A stretch of 64,000 bases of DNA from Lachnocurva sp029100405 (GCA_046263755.1 JBJYZC010000012.1:1-64000); one strand, 5' to 3'. Counted from the stretch's first letter, positions 42,621-52,138 are shown. Program-made: numbers and translations. Notes: a model not told the origin generated them from the sequence alone.

Positions 42621-44018
42621 TTAATCTTCCTTCAAGAAAGCCATATAGCCTCTGTATGCTTCATAGAGGTCGACCTTACTGATGATCTCCCAGGGAGAAT
42701 GCATAGACAGGACAGCAACGCCGCTGTCGATCACCTTCATGTCATAGTTTCCCAGGATATAAGCGATGGTTCCGCCGCCGCCCTGGTCTACCTTTCCAAG
42801 CTCAGCTGTCTGCCAGGAGATCTCATTCGTATCGAAGATCTTCCGGATCTCTGCCATATATTCTGCAGATGCATCGTTACTGCCGGACTTACCGCGGGCT
42901 CCGGTATACTTGTTGATGACAAGACCGCGACCGAAGTAGGCACTGTTATTCTTCTCCATAACGGAAGGATAATTCGGATCAAAGGCTGCGCTGACATCGG
43001 AAGACAGGGCACGGGAATTTCGCATGCATCTTCTGACGGAGACATTGGAGTCCTTTCCCAGCATAGCAAGGATCTCCGCAACCGTATCCTCATAGAAAGT
43101 CGACTGCATGCCGGTTGCGCCGACAGAGCCGATCTCTTCCTTATCTACCAGGAGACAGGCATAGGTTTTTTCTCCCGGCTCAACATCCAGAATGGCCCGG
43201 AAGGACGGATAAGCGCAGGATCTGTCATCATGGCCATAACCCATGATCATGCTGCGGTCAAAGCCGTAGTCCCGAGCCTGGCCTGCCGGAGTGACCTCGA
43301 TCTCAGCGGAAAGAAAGTCTTCTTCCCCGATGTCATATTTGTCTTTCAGGAGGCGAAGAATGTTCTTCTTCACGAGGTCTTTCTTCTCCTCGCCGGCTTC
43401 TGTCTCATCCAGAGGAATGGAGCCGATCAGGACATTCAGGTCTTCACCTTCTACGACCTTGTGGCCATCCTTCTTCATCTGATCTGCGGAAAGATGGATC
43501 AAGAGGTCACTGACTCCGAAAACCGGATCCTTTGGATCTTCACCGATATTGACGATGACGGAGCTTCCATCCTTCTTTGCAATGACACCATGCAAGGCCA
43601 GGGGCAGGGTCACCCACTGATACTTCTTGATACCGCCGTAATAATGGGTATCCAGAAAAGCCATGTCTGTATCTTCATAAAGCGGATTCTGCTTCAGATC
43701 CATGCGCGGGCTGTCGATGTGAGCGCCCAGAATGGCAAAGCCCTTCTCCGGATCTTCCCGGCCGATGACGAAGAGGGAAAGAGCCTTACCATAATTGGAC
43801 CGATAGACTTTGTCCCCGGCTTTTAAGGTCTCTTTGTTTGCGATCATCTGATCCAGATCCCGGAAACCTGCCTTCTTCGCTTCCTCGATAAAGAAAGCCG
43901 TGCACTCGCGCTCTGTCTTATGTTCTGACAGGAAGCAGCGGTAATCCTCTGCAAAATCATATACCTTCTGTCTCTTTTCTCCTTCCGGGTACTTGACCCA
44001 GGCATTCTTACGTTCCAT
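42621..44018 (-). CDS. M18-family aminopeptidase
   Basis: A zinc aminopeptidase of 465 aa, similar in size to aspartyl aminopeptidase and AP I. Metal ligands are in GAHIDSPRMDLK, DKEEIGSVGATGMQS, SSDVSAAFDPNYP and MHSPWEIISK. It releases N-terminal amino acids from peptides in the cytoplasm. A start ATG follows AAAGGA. An inverted repeat TTGTAA/TTACAA lies upstream (44036-44056) in the gap after hprK. Confidence 0.9.
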   Translation of the reverse strand: MERKNAWVKYPEGEKRQKVYDFAEDYRCFLSEHKTERECTAFFIEEAKKAGFRDLDQMIANKETLKAGDKVYRSNYGKALSLFVIGREDPEKGFAILGAHIDSPRMDLKQNPLYEDTDMAFLDTHYYGGIKKYQWVTLPLALHGVIAKKDGSSVIVNIGEDPKDPVFGVSDLLIHLSADQMKKDGHKVVEGEDLNVLIGSIPLDETEAGEEKKDLVKKNILRLLKDKYDIGEEDFLSAEIEVTPAGQARDYGFDRSMIMGYGHDDRSCAYPSFRAILDVEPGEKTYACLLVDKEEIGSVGATGMQSTFYEDTVAEILAMLGKDSNVSVRRCMRNSRALSSDVSAAFDPNYPSVMEKNNSAYFGRGLVINKYTGARGKSGSNDASAEYMAEIRKIFDTNEISWQTAELGKVDQGGGGTIAYILGNYDMKVIDSGVAVLSMHSPWEIISKVDLYEAYRGYMAFLKED

Positions 44019-44134
44019 AGTTTATGTCCTTTCTATTGTAAGTGTAAGCATTACAAATAATGATTGTGTACCGTCTCAATTTTTTCCGGCATGAATCTTT
44101 CAAAAGCTTTCCACCCGGAGCTTTCCGCCCGGAC

Positions 44135-45076
44135 TCAGTCCTCATCCGGGTCCTGGCCGGCGGCAATATTGGCCTGGACTCTCCGATAGAGTTCCTGCGC
44201 TGCATTGTAGCCCATCTTCTTCTGCCGGTGATTGACTGCAGCCGTCTCACAGATGACCGCCAGATTCCGGCCGGGGCGGATGGGCAGGCTGTGGCAGATG
44301 ACCTTATGGCCCAGAATATCGATATATTCGTCCTGGAGGCCCAGACGGTCATATTCCGCACCGGGCACATATTCCTGAAGCTTGATCACTAGATCGATAC
44401 TGGTCCGCTCCTTGACGCACTCCACGCCATAAAGCGACTTGACATCAATGATGCCGATGCCCCGAAGCTCGATCAGATACTGGGTCGTCGCCGGAGAAGA
44501 CCCCATCAGGGTATTCTGATTCACCGCACGGATCTCGACGACATCGTCTGCCACCAGACGGTGTCCCCGTCGGATCAGCTCCAGAGCCGCCTCGGACTTA
44601 CCGATCCCGCTCTCACCGATGATCAGAAGACCTTCGCCGTAAACATCGACCAGGACCCCGTGAATCGTCTTCATCGGGGCAAGTTCCTCATTCAGAAGGT
44701 AGATCAGCTCTGCCATGAATTCGGAAGTTCCACGCTTGGTGCCAAGAAGAGGCACATTGTATTTGTAGGCCAGTTCCAGGACTTCCGGCTCCGGCTTGAA
44801 ATCACGGCAGTAGATGACGCCGGGAATCTGGTGGGATAAGAAGACATCCCAGGTCGAAACTTTCTCCTCGGTGGACTTCTTATTCATATAAGCATGTTCC
44901 ACAGAACCGATCAACTGCAGCCGGTCCTTTTCGAAATGCTCATAGAAGCCATTGAGCTGCAGGGCCGGACGATTGACATCCGGTATAATGACCCTATGCG
45001 TCGAAAGGTCGATCCGATCTGTGAAATTAACGAGATTCATCTTTTCCGCAATTTTAGAAAGTTTTGCTCCTGACAT
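44135..45076 (-). CDS. hprK: HPr(Ser) kinase/phosphorylase
   Basis: Phosphorylates HPr (and Crh) at Ser46 using ATP, and removes the phosphate using inorganic phosphate. 313 aa. The N-terminal regulatory domain leads to Walker A GESGIGKSEAAL at about 153. The signature IELRGIGIIDV and the HPrK loop IRPGRNLAV are conserved. It links glycolytic state to catabolite repression. It follows GGGGG and has a promoter in the uvrC-hprK gap. Its likely partner, the Crh-like protein, is in the same gene group. Confidence 0.95.
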   Translation of the reverse strand: MSGAKLSKIAEKMNLVNFTDRIDLSTHRVIIPDVNRPALQLNGFYEHFEKDRLQLIGSVEHAYMNKKSTEEKVSTWDVFLSHQIPGVIYCRDFKPEPEVLELAYKYNVPLLGTKRGTSEFMAELIYLLNEELAPMKTIHGVLVDVYGEGLLIIGESGIGKSEAALELIRRGHRLVADDVVEIRAVNQNTLMGSSPATTQYLIELRGIGIIDVKSLYGVECVKERTSIDLVIKLQEYVPGAEYDRLGLQDEYIDILGHKVICHSLPIRPGRNLAVICETAAVNHRQKKMGYNAAQELYRRVQANIAAGQDPDED

Positions 45077-45128
45077 ATAGGGCCCCCTTTATTTGACCAA
45101 ACAGTCTTTGGTTACACATCTGTAATCA

Positions 45129-45157
45129 ATCATACCTTTCCCGGAGGAAATCTGCAA
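45129..45157 (-). promoter_or_regulatory. promoter of the hprK gene group
   Basis: Minus strand: TTGCAG (45152-45157), 17-bp spacer, TATGAT (45129-45134), about 50 nt before hprK. Confidence 0.6.
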
Positions 45158-45187
45158 GACATCCGACTGTAGCGACCGGCAGGTGAT

Positions 45188-47095
45188 TTATTCATCGGGA
45201 TTTCCTGACACATCCGGATCCCCTGTATTTGCCTTTGGCTTGTGCAGAAATTTGTAGACTGACTCCGCCGCCCTGGCATTCATTTCCGGGATCTTTTCAA
45301 GGTCTTTTTGGCTTGCCGCCCTCAATGCCTCTGCACTTTCAAAATTTCGCATCAGAGCCTTCCTTCGGGCCGGGCCTATATTGGGAATATCATCCAGGAA
45401 GGAATGGATCTCTGCCTTGCCCCTGAGGGACTTGTGATAGGTAATGGCAAAGCGGTGGGCTTCATCCTGCAGGCGGGTGATCAGTCGGAAGGCCTCCGAA
45501 TGCCGGTCCATAGGGATCTCAATATTGTGGAAATACAGGCCTCTCGTTCTGTGGTGATCATCCTTTACCATGCCGCAGACCGGGATCGTAAGACCAAGTT
45601 CCTCTAAGACTTCCAGGGCAATATTGACCTGGCCCCTGCCGCCATCCATCATGATAACATCCGGAAAACGGGTAAAAGAACCGACCTCCGGCTCCAGGCC
45701 CTTTTCCTTCAATTCCTTTTCTTCTTCAATGCCATGGGTAAAGCGCCGGGTCAGGACCTCCTTCATCGAAGCATAATCGTTGGGACCGGAAACCGTCTTG
45801 ATCCGGAATTTCCGATAATCCGACCGTAAGGGCCTGCCCTTTTCGAAAACGACCATGGAACCTACGGACTGGAAGCCGTTGGTATTGGAAATGTCGTAAG
45901 CCTCCAAACGGTTTAGATTTTTCATATGAAGGAGGGCCGAAAGTTCCTTCATAGCGCCGATGGTTCGGCCTTCTTCCCTCTTGATCCTTTCTTTGTCCTG
46001 AACCAGGACCTGCTCTGCATTCTTCTGGGCCAGCTGAACCAGGCGGGACTTCTGACCGCGCTGGGGAATGCGGAGATAAACCTTATTCCCCCGCTTTTCC
46101 GTCAGCCACTCTTCGATCAGTTCCCGATTCGGAAGGTCCTTGGGAAGGAAGATTTCCTTGGGGATCACCGGCGTCCCGGCATAGAACTGTTGGACAAAGG
46201 CCTCCAGCTCCTCGGCCTCCGAGTCATCTTCGGACAGGCGTAAGAAGAAATGATCCCTTCCTAACATCTTGCCACCGCGGATAAAGAAGATCTGAACCAC
46301 CGCATCCTCGTCCTGACGGGCCATGGCGATGATATCCTGATCTTCGTCTCCGGTCTGGGTGATCTTCTGCTTCTCTACACAAGCCTGCACCGAATGAATG
46401 AGGTCCCGGTAATGAGCAGCCTTTTCAAAATCCAGCTCTCCTGCCGCATCCTTCATTTTCTTCGTCAAATCATCGAGAATGGGTTTGTCATTTCCATTCA
46501 GGAATTCCACAGCCCGGTCTACATTTTGCCGGTAGGCTTCCTTCGAGACCTGACCGGTGCAGATACCGTCGCAAAGTTTCATATGATAGTTCAGACAGGG
46601 CCGGTCCTTGCCGAAATCCCGCGGAAAGACCCGGTTGCAGTTTCGGATCTTAAAGACCTTCTGGACCAGGTCGATCGTTTCCCGGACAGCATTTCCGGAG
46701 GTGAAAGGGCCGAAATAACGGCTCTTGTCCTTTAAGACCTTCCGGGCGAAAAGCACTCTCGGATAGTCCTCGCCCAGGGTCACCCGGATATAGGGATAGG
46801 TCTTATCATCCCGAAGCATGGTATTGTATTTGGGCCGATGCTCCTTAATGAGATTGGATTCGAGAACCAGGGCCTCCAGCTCTGTATCCGTAATGATATA
46901 TTCGAAATGATCGATATGTTCGACCATTTGCTTTTTCTTGATTCCTTCGTCATGACTGGCCTGGAAATACTGATGGACCCGCTTGGTCAGGGACTTTGCC
47001 TTTCCGACATAGATGATGGCATCCCGGCTGTCATGCATAATATAGACCCCCGGCTGATCGGGGAGCTTCTTCAATTCTTCCTGGATATCGAACAT
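45188..47095 (-). CDS. uvrC: UvrABC excinuclease subunit C
   Basis: Makes both incisions in nucleotide excision repair (635 aa). The N-terminal GIY-YIG nuclease (PGVYIMHDSRDAIIYVGKA), the UVR motif (GELDFEKAAHYRDLI at about 205), the C-terminal RNase H-like nuclease (EAYDISNTNGFQSVGSMVVFEKG and IMMDGGRGQVN) and the helix-hairpin-helix pair (IPNIGPARRKALMRNF) are in order. It starts after AGAGAGG. uvrA and uvrB are not in the window. Confidence 0.96.
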   Translation of the reverse strand: MFDIQEELKKLPDQPGVYIMHDSRDAIIYVGKAKSLTKRVHQYFQASHDEGIKKKQMVEHIDHFEYIITDTELEALVLESNLIKEHRPKYNTMLRDDKTYPYIRVTLGEDYPRVLFARKVLKDKSRYFGPFTSGNAVRETIDLVQKVFKIRNCNRVFPRDFGKDRPCLNYHMKLCDGICTGQVSKEAYRQNVDRAVEFLNGNDKPILDDLTKKMKDAAGELDFEKAAHYRDLIHSVQACVEKQKITQTGDEDQDIIAMARQDEDAVVQIFFIRGGKMLGRDHFFLRLSEDDSEAEELEAFVQQFYAGTPVIPKEIFLPKDLPNRELIEEWLTEKRGNKVYLRIPQRGQKSRLVQLAQKNAEQVLVQDKERIKREEGRTIGAMKELSALLHMKNLNRLEAYDISNTNGFQSVGSMVVFEKGRPLRSDYRKFRIKTVSGPNDYASMKEVLTRRFTHGIEEEKELKEKGLEPEVGSFTRFPDVIMMDGGRGQVNIALEVLEELGLTIPVCGMVKDDHHRTRGLYFHNIEIPMDRHSEAFRLITRLQDEAHRFAITYHKSLRGKAEIHSFLDDIPNIGPARRKALMRNFESAEALRAASQKDLEKIPEMNARAAESVYKFLHKPKANTGDPDVSGNPDE

Positions 47096-47120
47096 GGAAT
47101 ACCTCTCTATGGCTTTCGCT

Positions 47121-47151
47121 TAGAAAAGGGGCTGTGAAAATTCACAGCCCC
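47121..47151 (-). terminator. intrinsic terminator after ftsH
   Basis: GGGGCTGTGAA (47128-47138) and TTCACAGCCCC (47141-47151) give an 11-bp perfect stem with a 2-nt apparent loop (probably 4 nt), followed on the minus strand by TTTTCTA. Confidence 0.85.
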
Positions 47152-47172
47152 CTTCTGAACCTTATCTCTTAA

Positions 47173-49320
47173 TCAATCATTCTTTTGGTTAACATTTCCA
47201 AAGGATTTGGCCATGTCTGCTTCATCTGCAGGCGGCGCTTCACTACCTTCTTTCTGGCCTTCCAGGAAAGAGTCACTGTCCGGTTCCCTGGTGTCTTCGC
47301 CCACGTCTTCCCGGCTTTCTTCCATATGGTTGGCCTTTTCAACCGGGTTTCCATTCTCATCGGTTTCCACAGGAGCCGGCTCTTCTATGCCCTTCATCTT
47401 ACGGAAGATCTGCATGAATTCCTTACCGGTAATGGTCTCACGGCTATAGAGATATCCGGCGATATGATCCAGAATATCCTTATTTTCCTTCAGAAGGCGG
47501 ATGGCTTCCTCATAAGCATCCTGAATGATCTGGCGAACTTCATCATCGATCTCTGCCGCCGTCTCATCCGCACACTCCATGGAGGCCCGGCCTTCCAGAT
47601 ACTGGCTCTTGACGGTTGCGAGGCCCATCATGCCGAATTTCTTCGACATTCCGAAACGGGTGATCATATTCCGGGCAATATTGGTTGCCTGCTCGATATC
47701 GTTCGAGGCGCCGCTGGTCGGAGATTCGAAGATCAACTCCTCCGCAGCCCGGCCGCCCATCAGAGTAACGATCTTGGCAAGGAGTTCATCCTTGGTCTGG
47801 AGATACTTCTCTTCCTCAGGCGTCTGTAAAGTATAACCCAAAGCACCCATGGTCCTCGGCACAATCGTAATCTTCTGAACCGGCTCCGTATTCTTCTGGA
47901 GGGCAGTAACCAGGGCATGTCCAACCTCATGATAGGAGACGATCTTCCGCTCCTTATCGGACATGACACGATCCTTCTTCTCTTTGCCGCCGACAGCGAC
48001 AAGCTCGAAGGCCTCGAAGAGATCCGACTGGTTGACATACTGACGGCCCTTCTTTACTGCATTGATCGCTGCTTCGTTAATGATATTGGCAAGATCCGAT
48101 CCGACCAGACCGGCGGTTGCCAAAGCCAGAGCATGCAGATCCACCGTATCATCCATAGGAACATCCTTGGAATGAACCTTTAAGGTATCTTCACGGCCCT
48201 TAAGATCCGGACGGTCGACAATGATCCGGCGGTCGAAACGGCCCGGACGAAGCAGGGCCTTATCCAGGACTTCCGGACGGTTGGTTGCAGCCAGGATCAA
48301 AATTCCCTTGCTGGAATCAAAGCCGTCCATTTCAGCAAGGAGCTGATTCAGGGTCTGCTCCCGCTCGTCATTTCCACCACCGTAAACACCGTCACGGGAC
48401 TTACCGATGGCATCAATCTCATCGATGAAAATAATGCAGGGTGCCTGTTTCTGGGCTTCCTTAAAGAGGTCACGGACACGGGATGCGCCGACACCGACGA
48501 ACATCTCAACGAAGTCAGAACCTGCCAGAGAGAAGAAAGGCACACCGGCTTCTCCGGCAACCGCCTTGGCAAGCAGGGTTTTACCGGTTCCGGGAGGGCC
48601 CACAAGTAAGGCACCCTTCGGAAGCTTCGCTCCGATCGCCGTATATTTCTTCGGATTCTTTAAGAAGTCAACGACCTCCTGCAGGGATTCCTTGGCTTCA
48701 TCCTGACCGGCAACGTCTTTAAAGGTAACGCCGGTCGACTTCTCGACATAGACCTTGGCATTGGATTTTCCGACACCGAGGACTCCGCCGCCTGCTCCAT
48801 CGCCCATTCGCCGCATAGCGAAGGCGAAAATACCCCAGAGGATCAGAAGCGGCAAAATAATAGACAGGATATTATAGATGATTGCGCTGGTCGAACTGGC
48901 CGGTTTCTCAACGATCTTAACATCCTTATCTTTTAATAGAGGAAGAAGGTCCTGATCCTCAACCAGATAGTTGGTGTAATAAGTGACATCCACTTCCTGT
49001 CCGGTCAGCTCATAAAGAGTACTTCTGGTCGAATCCCCTTCACTCTGCAGATTCTTATCCTCACCCTTCTTCAAGGTAAATTGAATCTGGTGATTCGAAA
49101 AGGTAACGGATTTGACTTTTCCTTCTTCCAGTTCACTATAGAACTTGGAATAAGCCACTTCCTGCTGGGACCCTGTACTCACACTGCTGTAGATCATCGT
49201 CGTGATGAAAATTGCAATCAATGTGAACAGGATAAACATAAAAACCGGCTGACGCCGATTGTTGTCCCCATTATTATTGCCTCCATTGTTCAATGGAAAG
49301 CGATTCTTGTTTTCGTCCAT
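47173..49320 (-). CDS. ftsH: ATP-dependent zinc metalloprotease FtsH
   Basis: A membrane AAA+ protease for membrane-protein quality control (715 aa). Two membrane segments (about 28-47 and 148-170) flank an extracytoplasmic domain. The AAA module has Walker A GPPGTGKT, Walker B IIFIDEIDA and the arginine-rich RPGRFDRR. The zinc site is HEVGH. The tail beyond 650 is acidic, Glu/Asp/Pro-rich and probably disordered. The start at 49320 follows GGAGG at 5 nt; upstream in-frame codons to 49380 lie inside the promoter. Confidence 0.96.
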   Translation of the reverse strand: MDENKNRFPLNNGGNNNGDNNRRQPVFMFILFTLIAIFITTMIYSSVSTGSQQEVAYSKFYSELEEGKVKSVTFSNHQIQFTLKKGEDKNLQSEGDSTRSTLYELTGQEVDVTYYTNYLVEDQDLLPLLKDKDVKIVEKPASSTSAIIYNILSIILPLLILWGIFAFAMRRMGDGAGGGVLGVGKSNAKVYVEKSTGVTFKDVAGQDEAKESLQEVVDFLKNPKKYTAIGAKLPKGALLVGPPGTGKTLLAKAVAGEAGVPFFSLAGSDFVEMFVGVGASRVRDLFKEAQKQAPCIIFIDEIDAIGKSRDGVYGGGNDEREQTLNQLLAEMDGFDSSKGILILAATNRPEVLDKALLRPGRFDRRIIVDRPDLKGREDTLKVHSKDVPMDDTVDLHALALATAGLVGSDLANIINEAAINAVKKGRQYVNQSDLFEAFELVAVGGKEKKDRVMSDKERKIVSYHEVGHALVTALQKNTEPVQKITIVPRTMGALGYTLQTPEEEKYLQTKDELLAKIVTLMGGRAAEELIFESPTSGASNDIEQATNIARNMITRFGMSKKFGMMGLATVKSQYLEGRASMECADETAAEIDDEVRQIIQDAYEEAIRLLKENKDILDHIAGYLYSRETITGKEFMQIFRKMKGIEEPAPVETDENGNPVEKANHMEESREDVGEDTREPDSDSFLEGQKEGSEAPPADEADMAKSFGNVNQKND

Positions 49321-49351
49321 TCGGGCCTCCATTCTTAGGCTGTACGAACTA

Positions 49352-49380
49352 ATTATATGAAAAGAATCTGTGAAAAGCAA
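49352..49380 (-). promoter_or_regulatory. promoter of ftsH
   Basis: Minus strand: TTGCTT (49375-49380), 17-bp spacer, perfect TATAAT (49352-49357). The leader is about 25 nt. Confidence 0.65.
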
Positions 49381-49423
49381 CGCACACAGGGGCTTTCCAC
49401 AGATTCTTCATAATTTTTTCATA

Positions 49424-49524
49424 TTTAGATGATCTTCGACTTTAGATGTCTTCAACTTTAGATGTCCTTCGCCTTTAGATGTTCTTCGACTCTAGATGGC
49501 CTTCGTCTTTAGATGATCTTCGCC
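49424..49524 (-). repeat. 17-bp tandem repeat including the stop codon of the ABC ATPase gene
   Basis: Six units of 16-17 bp with consensus (minus) GGCGAAGATCATCTAAA: 49508-49524, 49491-49507, 49474-49490, 49457-49473, 49441-49456 and 49424-49440. The first is the gene end itself (Ala-Lys-Ile-Ile-stop). The other five lie downstream and each still contains a TAA or TAG triplet. Confidence 0.95.
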
Positions 49525-50252
49525 AGGAAACTCTTCAGACGCTGGCTTTCCGGATGATCGAAGATCTGTTCAGGCTTTCCTTCCTCGACGATCTTACCGT
49601 CTGCCATAAAAACCACACGATCGGAAACTTCACGGGCGAAGCCCATTTCATGTGTGACAACCGCCATGGTCATGCCGCCCCTGGCCAGTTCTTTCATAAC
49701 ATCCAGGACCTCTCCGACCATCTCCGGATCCAAAGCGGAGGTCGGCTCATCGAAGAGAAGGATCTCCGGATCCATGCAGAGGGCCCGAACTATGGCGATT
49801 CGCTGCTGCTGACCTCCGGACAGCTGCCTGGGATAGGAATCCGCACGGTCCAAAAGGTTGACCCGATCCAGAAGTTCTCTGGCCTGCTTTTCTGCTTCTT
49901 CCTTTGACTTTTGAAGAAGCTTCATGGGGGCCAGGGTCATATTTTCCAGGATCGTCATATTCGGGAAGAGATTAAAATGCTGGAAAACCATGCCCATCTT
50001 CTGCCGATGCTTATTGATGTCGATTTTCGGATCCATAATATCCACACCATCGACCAGTATGCTTCCATCCGTTGGAAATTCCAGGAGATTAAGAGAACGG
50101 AGCAGGGTGGATTTCCCCGAACCGGATGGGCCGATGATTACCAGAACCTCTCCCTGATGAATATCCAGAGAAACATCATCCAATGCCTTGATCTCACCAT
50201 TCTTATAATATTTCTTCAGATTCCTGACCTGAACCAGAACCTTATCGTTCAT
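49509..50252 (-). CDS. polar amino-acid ABC importer, ATPase subunit
   Basis: A GlnQ/HisP-type ATPase (247 aa from the chosen start). Walker A GPSGSGKST, Q-loop MVFQHFNLFPNMT, signature LSGGQQQR, Walker B LLFDEPTSALDPEMVGEV and switch His VVTHEMGFA are intact. It drives import together with the permease and binding protein upstream on the same strand. The start at 50252 lies 10 nt after AGGAGG, and the gene overlaps the permease by 11 bp. Substrate is a polar amino acid or cystine-like compound. Confidence 0.93.
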   Translation of the reverse strand: MNDKVLVQVRNLKKYYKNGEIKALDDVSLDIHQGEVLVIIGPSGSGKSTLLRSLNLLEFPTDGSILVDGVDIMDPKIDINKHRQKMGMVFQHFNLFPNMTILENMTLAPMKLLQKSKEEAEKQARELLDRVNLLDRADSYPRQLSGGQQQRIAIVRALCMDPEILLFDEPTSALDPEMVGEVLDVMKELARGGMTMAVVTHEMGFAREVSDRVVFMADGKIVEEGKPEQIFDHPESQRLKSFLAKII

Positions 50253-50961
50253 CGCGACGCATCCTCCTCTCCAGTTTTCCACCGACATATTCCATTAATA
50301 GAACAGATACGAGATAGATCGCTGCAATCAAGAAGAGCGGCATGAAAGCCTGGTAGGTTGAAGACCGGATAATATCGCCGGCCTTGGTCAGATCCCGGAT
50401 ACCGACGTATCCGGAAATGGATGTCTCCTTGAACAGGGTGATAAATTCGTTCATCAGAGCCGGGAAAACCGACTTGGTAACCTGGGGAATGATAATGTAG
50501 CGAAGGGTCTGAACATAGCTGAACCCAAGGGAACGTCCGGCTTCAAACTGACCTTCGTCAACCGACATGACTCCGCCCCGGACAATTTCGGAGACATAAG
50601 CGCCGGAATTCAGACCGAATGCGAAGATTGCAATCGGCACACCATTCTGCGCCATGGCGAAAATCAGGAAGTAAGAGATCATAAGCTGGATGACCGTCGG
50701 CGTACCTCGGATCACCGTGATATAAATCTTGGCGATAAAATTGATAACAGACAGGAGATAGTAGCTCACGCCGCCTCTCCTCTTCATGCTTTCCTGATTC
50801 TTATCATAGGTAGCCCGGATCATGCCGCAGACAAAACCTAAAACCACACCGATCACAGCCGCACAAAGCGTGATAAGAATTGTGGCGCCAAAGCCACTCA
50901 GGAGCAGCTGGTAACGGTTGTCTTTCACGAAGGCCTGTATGAACTGTTCTTTTACGCTCAT
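50242..50961 (-). CDS. polar amino-acid ABC importer, permease subunit
   Basis: A HisM/GlnP-type permease of 239 aa with about five membrane segments. The TAVIRGTPTVIQLMI-like segment (TVIRGTPTVIQ) and the EAA loop GQFEAGRSLGFSYVQTLRYIIIPQ are diagnostic. It is likely a homodimer. The ribosome site GAGGAA sits in a 22-bp tandem duplication just upstream. The 154-bp gap to the binding-protein gene holds a hairpin that may reduce read-through. Confidence 0.93.
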   Translation of the reverse strand: MSVKEQFIQAFVKDNRYQLLLSGFGATILITLCAAVIGVVLGFVCGMIRATYDKNQESMKRRGGVSYYLLSVINFIAKIYITVIRGTPTVIQLMISYFLIFAMAQNGVPIAIFAFGLNSGAYVSEIVRGGVMSVDEGQFEAGRSLGFSYVQTLRYIIIPQVTKSVFPALMNEFITLFKETSISGYVGIRDLTKAGDIIRSSTYQAFMPLFLIAAIYLVSVLLMEYVGGKLERRMRRDER

Positions 50962-51004
50962 TTCATTTCCTCTTTATTGGAATTTCATTTCCTCTTTATT
51001 GGAT
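50961..51004 (-). repeat. 22-bp tandem duplication of the permease ribosome site
   Basis: TTTCATTTCCTCTTTATTGG plus 2 bp occurs twice in a row on the plus strand (50961-50982, 50983-51004). On the minus strand each copy carries AAAGAGGAAATGAAA, so the Shine-Dalgarno sequence and a nearby ATG are present twice. Confidence 0.85.
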
Positions 51005-51067
51005 CTTCCTTTAACGCGGAATTCAGGACAGATCCTTACGACCTGCCCTGACATTGCAATTTCATTC

Positions 51068-51107
51068 GAAATATAGACCAAATCCATAAGAATCTGGTCT
51101 ATATTTT
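51068..51107 (-). terminator. inverted repeat between binding protein and permease (attenuator candidate)
   Basis: AAATATAGACCA (51069-51080) and TGGTCTATATTT (51095-51106) form a 12-bp perfect stem with a 14-nt loop, 9 nt after the binding-protein stop. The U-run is short. Similar hairpins often allow higher expression of the binding protein than of the permease. Both arms are copies of the recurring AAATATAGACC motif. Confidence 0.5.
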
Positions 51108-51115
51108 CCGATCCA

Positions 51116-51868
51116 TCACTCTTTGATGTATTTCTTGATGATGGAATCGATGGTGCCGTCATCCTTCAGTTCCTTCAGAGCATCATTGATCTGGCCCTTC
51201 AGTTTGCTGCCCTTCTTCACACAGATTGCATAATTCTCATCTGCATAAGCGCTGTCTAAGATCTTCAGCCCCTTGTTGGCAGCGACATAAGCTTTGGCTG
51301 GCTGGTTATCGATGATGACACAGTCCACCTTGCCGGAAAGCAGAGCCTGTACAGCGGTCGGGCCGTCATTGTACTTGATTACGGCATCCTCACCGAAATC
51401 GTCGCTTGCATAAGTATCACCGGTTGTACCCTGCTGAACGCCGATCTTATTCTTCTTTGTGATATCATCAACCTTCTGAATCGGTGAATCTTCTTTTACG
51501 ATAACAGACTGAACTGCCTTGGTATAAGAATCTGTGAAATCAACATTCTTCTTACGATCCGGTGTAACAGTGATTCCTGCCATACCGAAATCATACTTGC
51601 CATTCTGAACACCGGCAATAATGGAGTCGAAAGAGACATCCTTGATCTCCAGCTTCTTACCCATCTTCTTTGCAATAGCATTTGCAATGTCAACGTCGAT
51701 ACCGACAATCTTGTCATTGGAGACCGACTCATAAGGAGGGAAGGTCGCATTGGTTGCCATTACCAAGGTATCCTTGCTTCCCGATTTCGAACCGCAGGCG
51801 GTCAAAATGCCAAAAGTCAAAGTCATCGCCATCGCTAATCCAAAAAATTTCTTCATTTTCTTCATCAT
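51116..51868 (-). CDS. amino-acid ABC importer, substrate-binding lipoprotein
   Basis: A family 3 solute-binding protein (about 250 aa). The lipoprotein signal ends in GILTAC-GSKSG. The mature part has TNATFPPYESV, GIDVDIANAIAKKMGKKLEIKDVSFDSIIAGVQNGKYD and FTDSYTKAVQSVIVKEDS, typical of polar amino-acid binding. A GGGAGG lies 5 nt before ATG 51868; the next codon is also ATG. It leads the operon and should be the most expressed part. Confidence 0.93.
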   Translation of the reverse strand: MMKKMKKFFGLAMAMTLTFGILTACGSKSGSKDTLVMATNATFPPYESVSNDKIVGIDVDIANAIAKKMGKKLEIKDVSFDSIIAGVQNGKYDFGMAGITVTPDRKKNVDFTDSYTKAVQSVIVKEDSPIQKVDDITKKNKIGVQQGTTGDTYASDDFGEDAVIKYNDGPTAVQALLSGKVDCVIIDNQPAKAYVAANKGLKILDSAYADENYAICVKKGSKLKGQINDALKELKDDGTIDSIIKKYIKE

Positions 51869-52035
51869 GCAAACCTCCCATCCAACGGCTGATCGTTTTC
51901 TTTTTTTCCATACGGATCCTTCTTCTCTTCCCGGCAAATGACTGCCCGGCCGAATCCTGATCCTTTCATAGAATAAATGCTGTTTCTCTTTTCTTTTTCC
52001 CGGTCGGATGAATATTTAACCATCCGATGTAAGGG

Positions 52036-52064
52036 ATAATATCATAATTATTCATAGAGTGCAA
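52036..52064 (-). promoter_or_regulatory. promoter of the amino-acid importer operon
   Basis: Minus strand: TTGCAC (52059-52064), 17-bp spacer, TATTAT (52036-52041). The leader is about 160 nt and includes a GGATG/CATCC hairpin, but no T-box or known riboswitch was recognised in it. Confidence 0.6.
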
Positions 52065-52138
52065 GTAAAAATTGTATTTTTTTTCATTTTTTCTTAGGTT
52101 TACGCATGGCTTTGCTGCTTTACGGTTTTTTATCCTTA

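Noticed and set aside
51729..51911. Upstream 60-codon frame before the binding-protein gene, with an AGAAGGA site
   Set aside because: It runs into the binding-protein gene in another frame and has no family resemblance; a leader peptide role is not supported.
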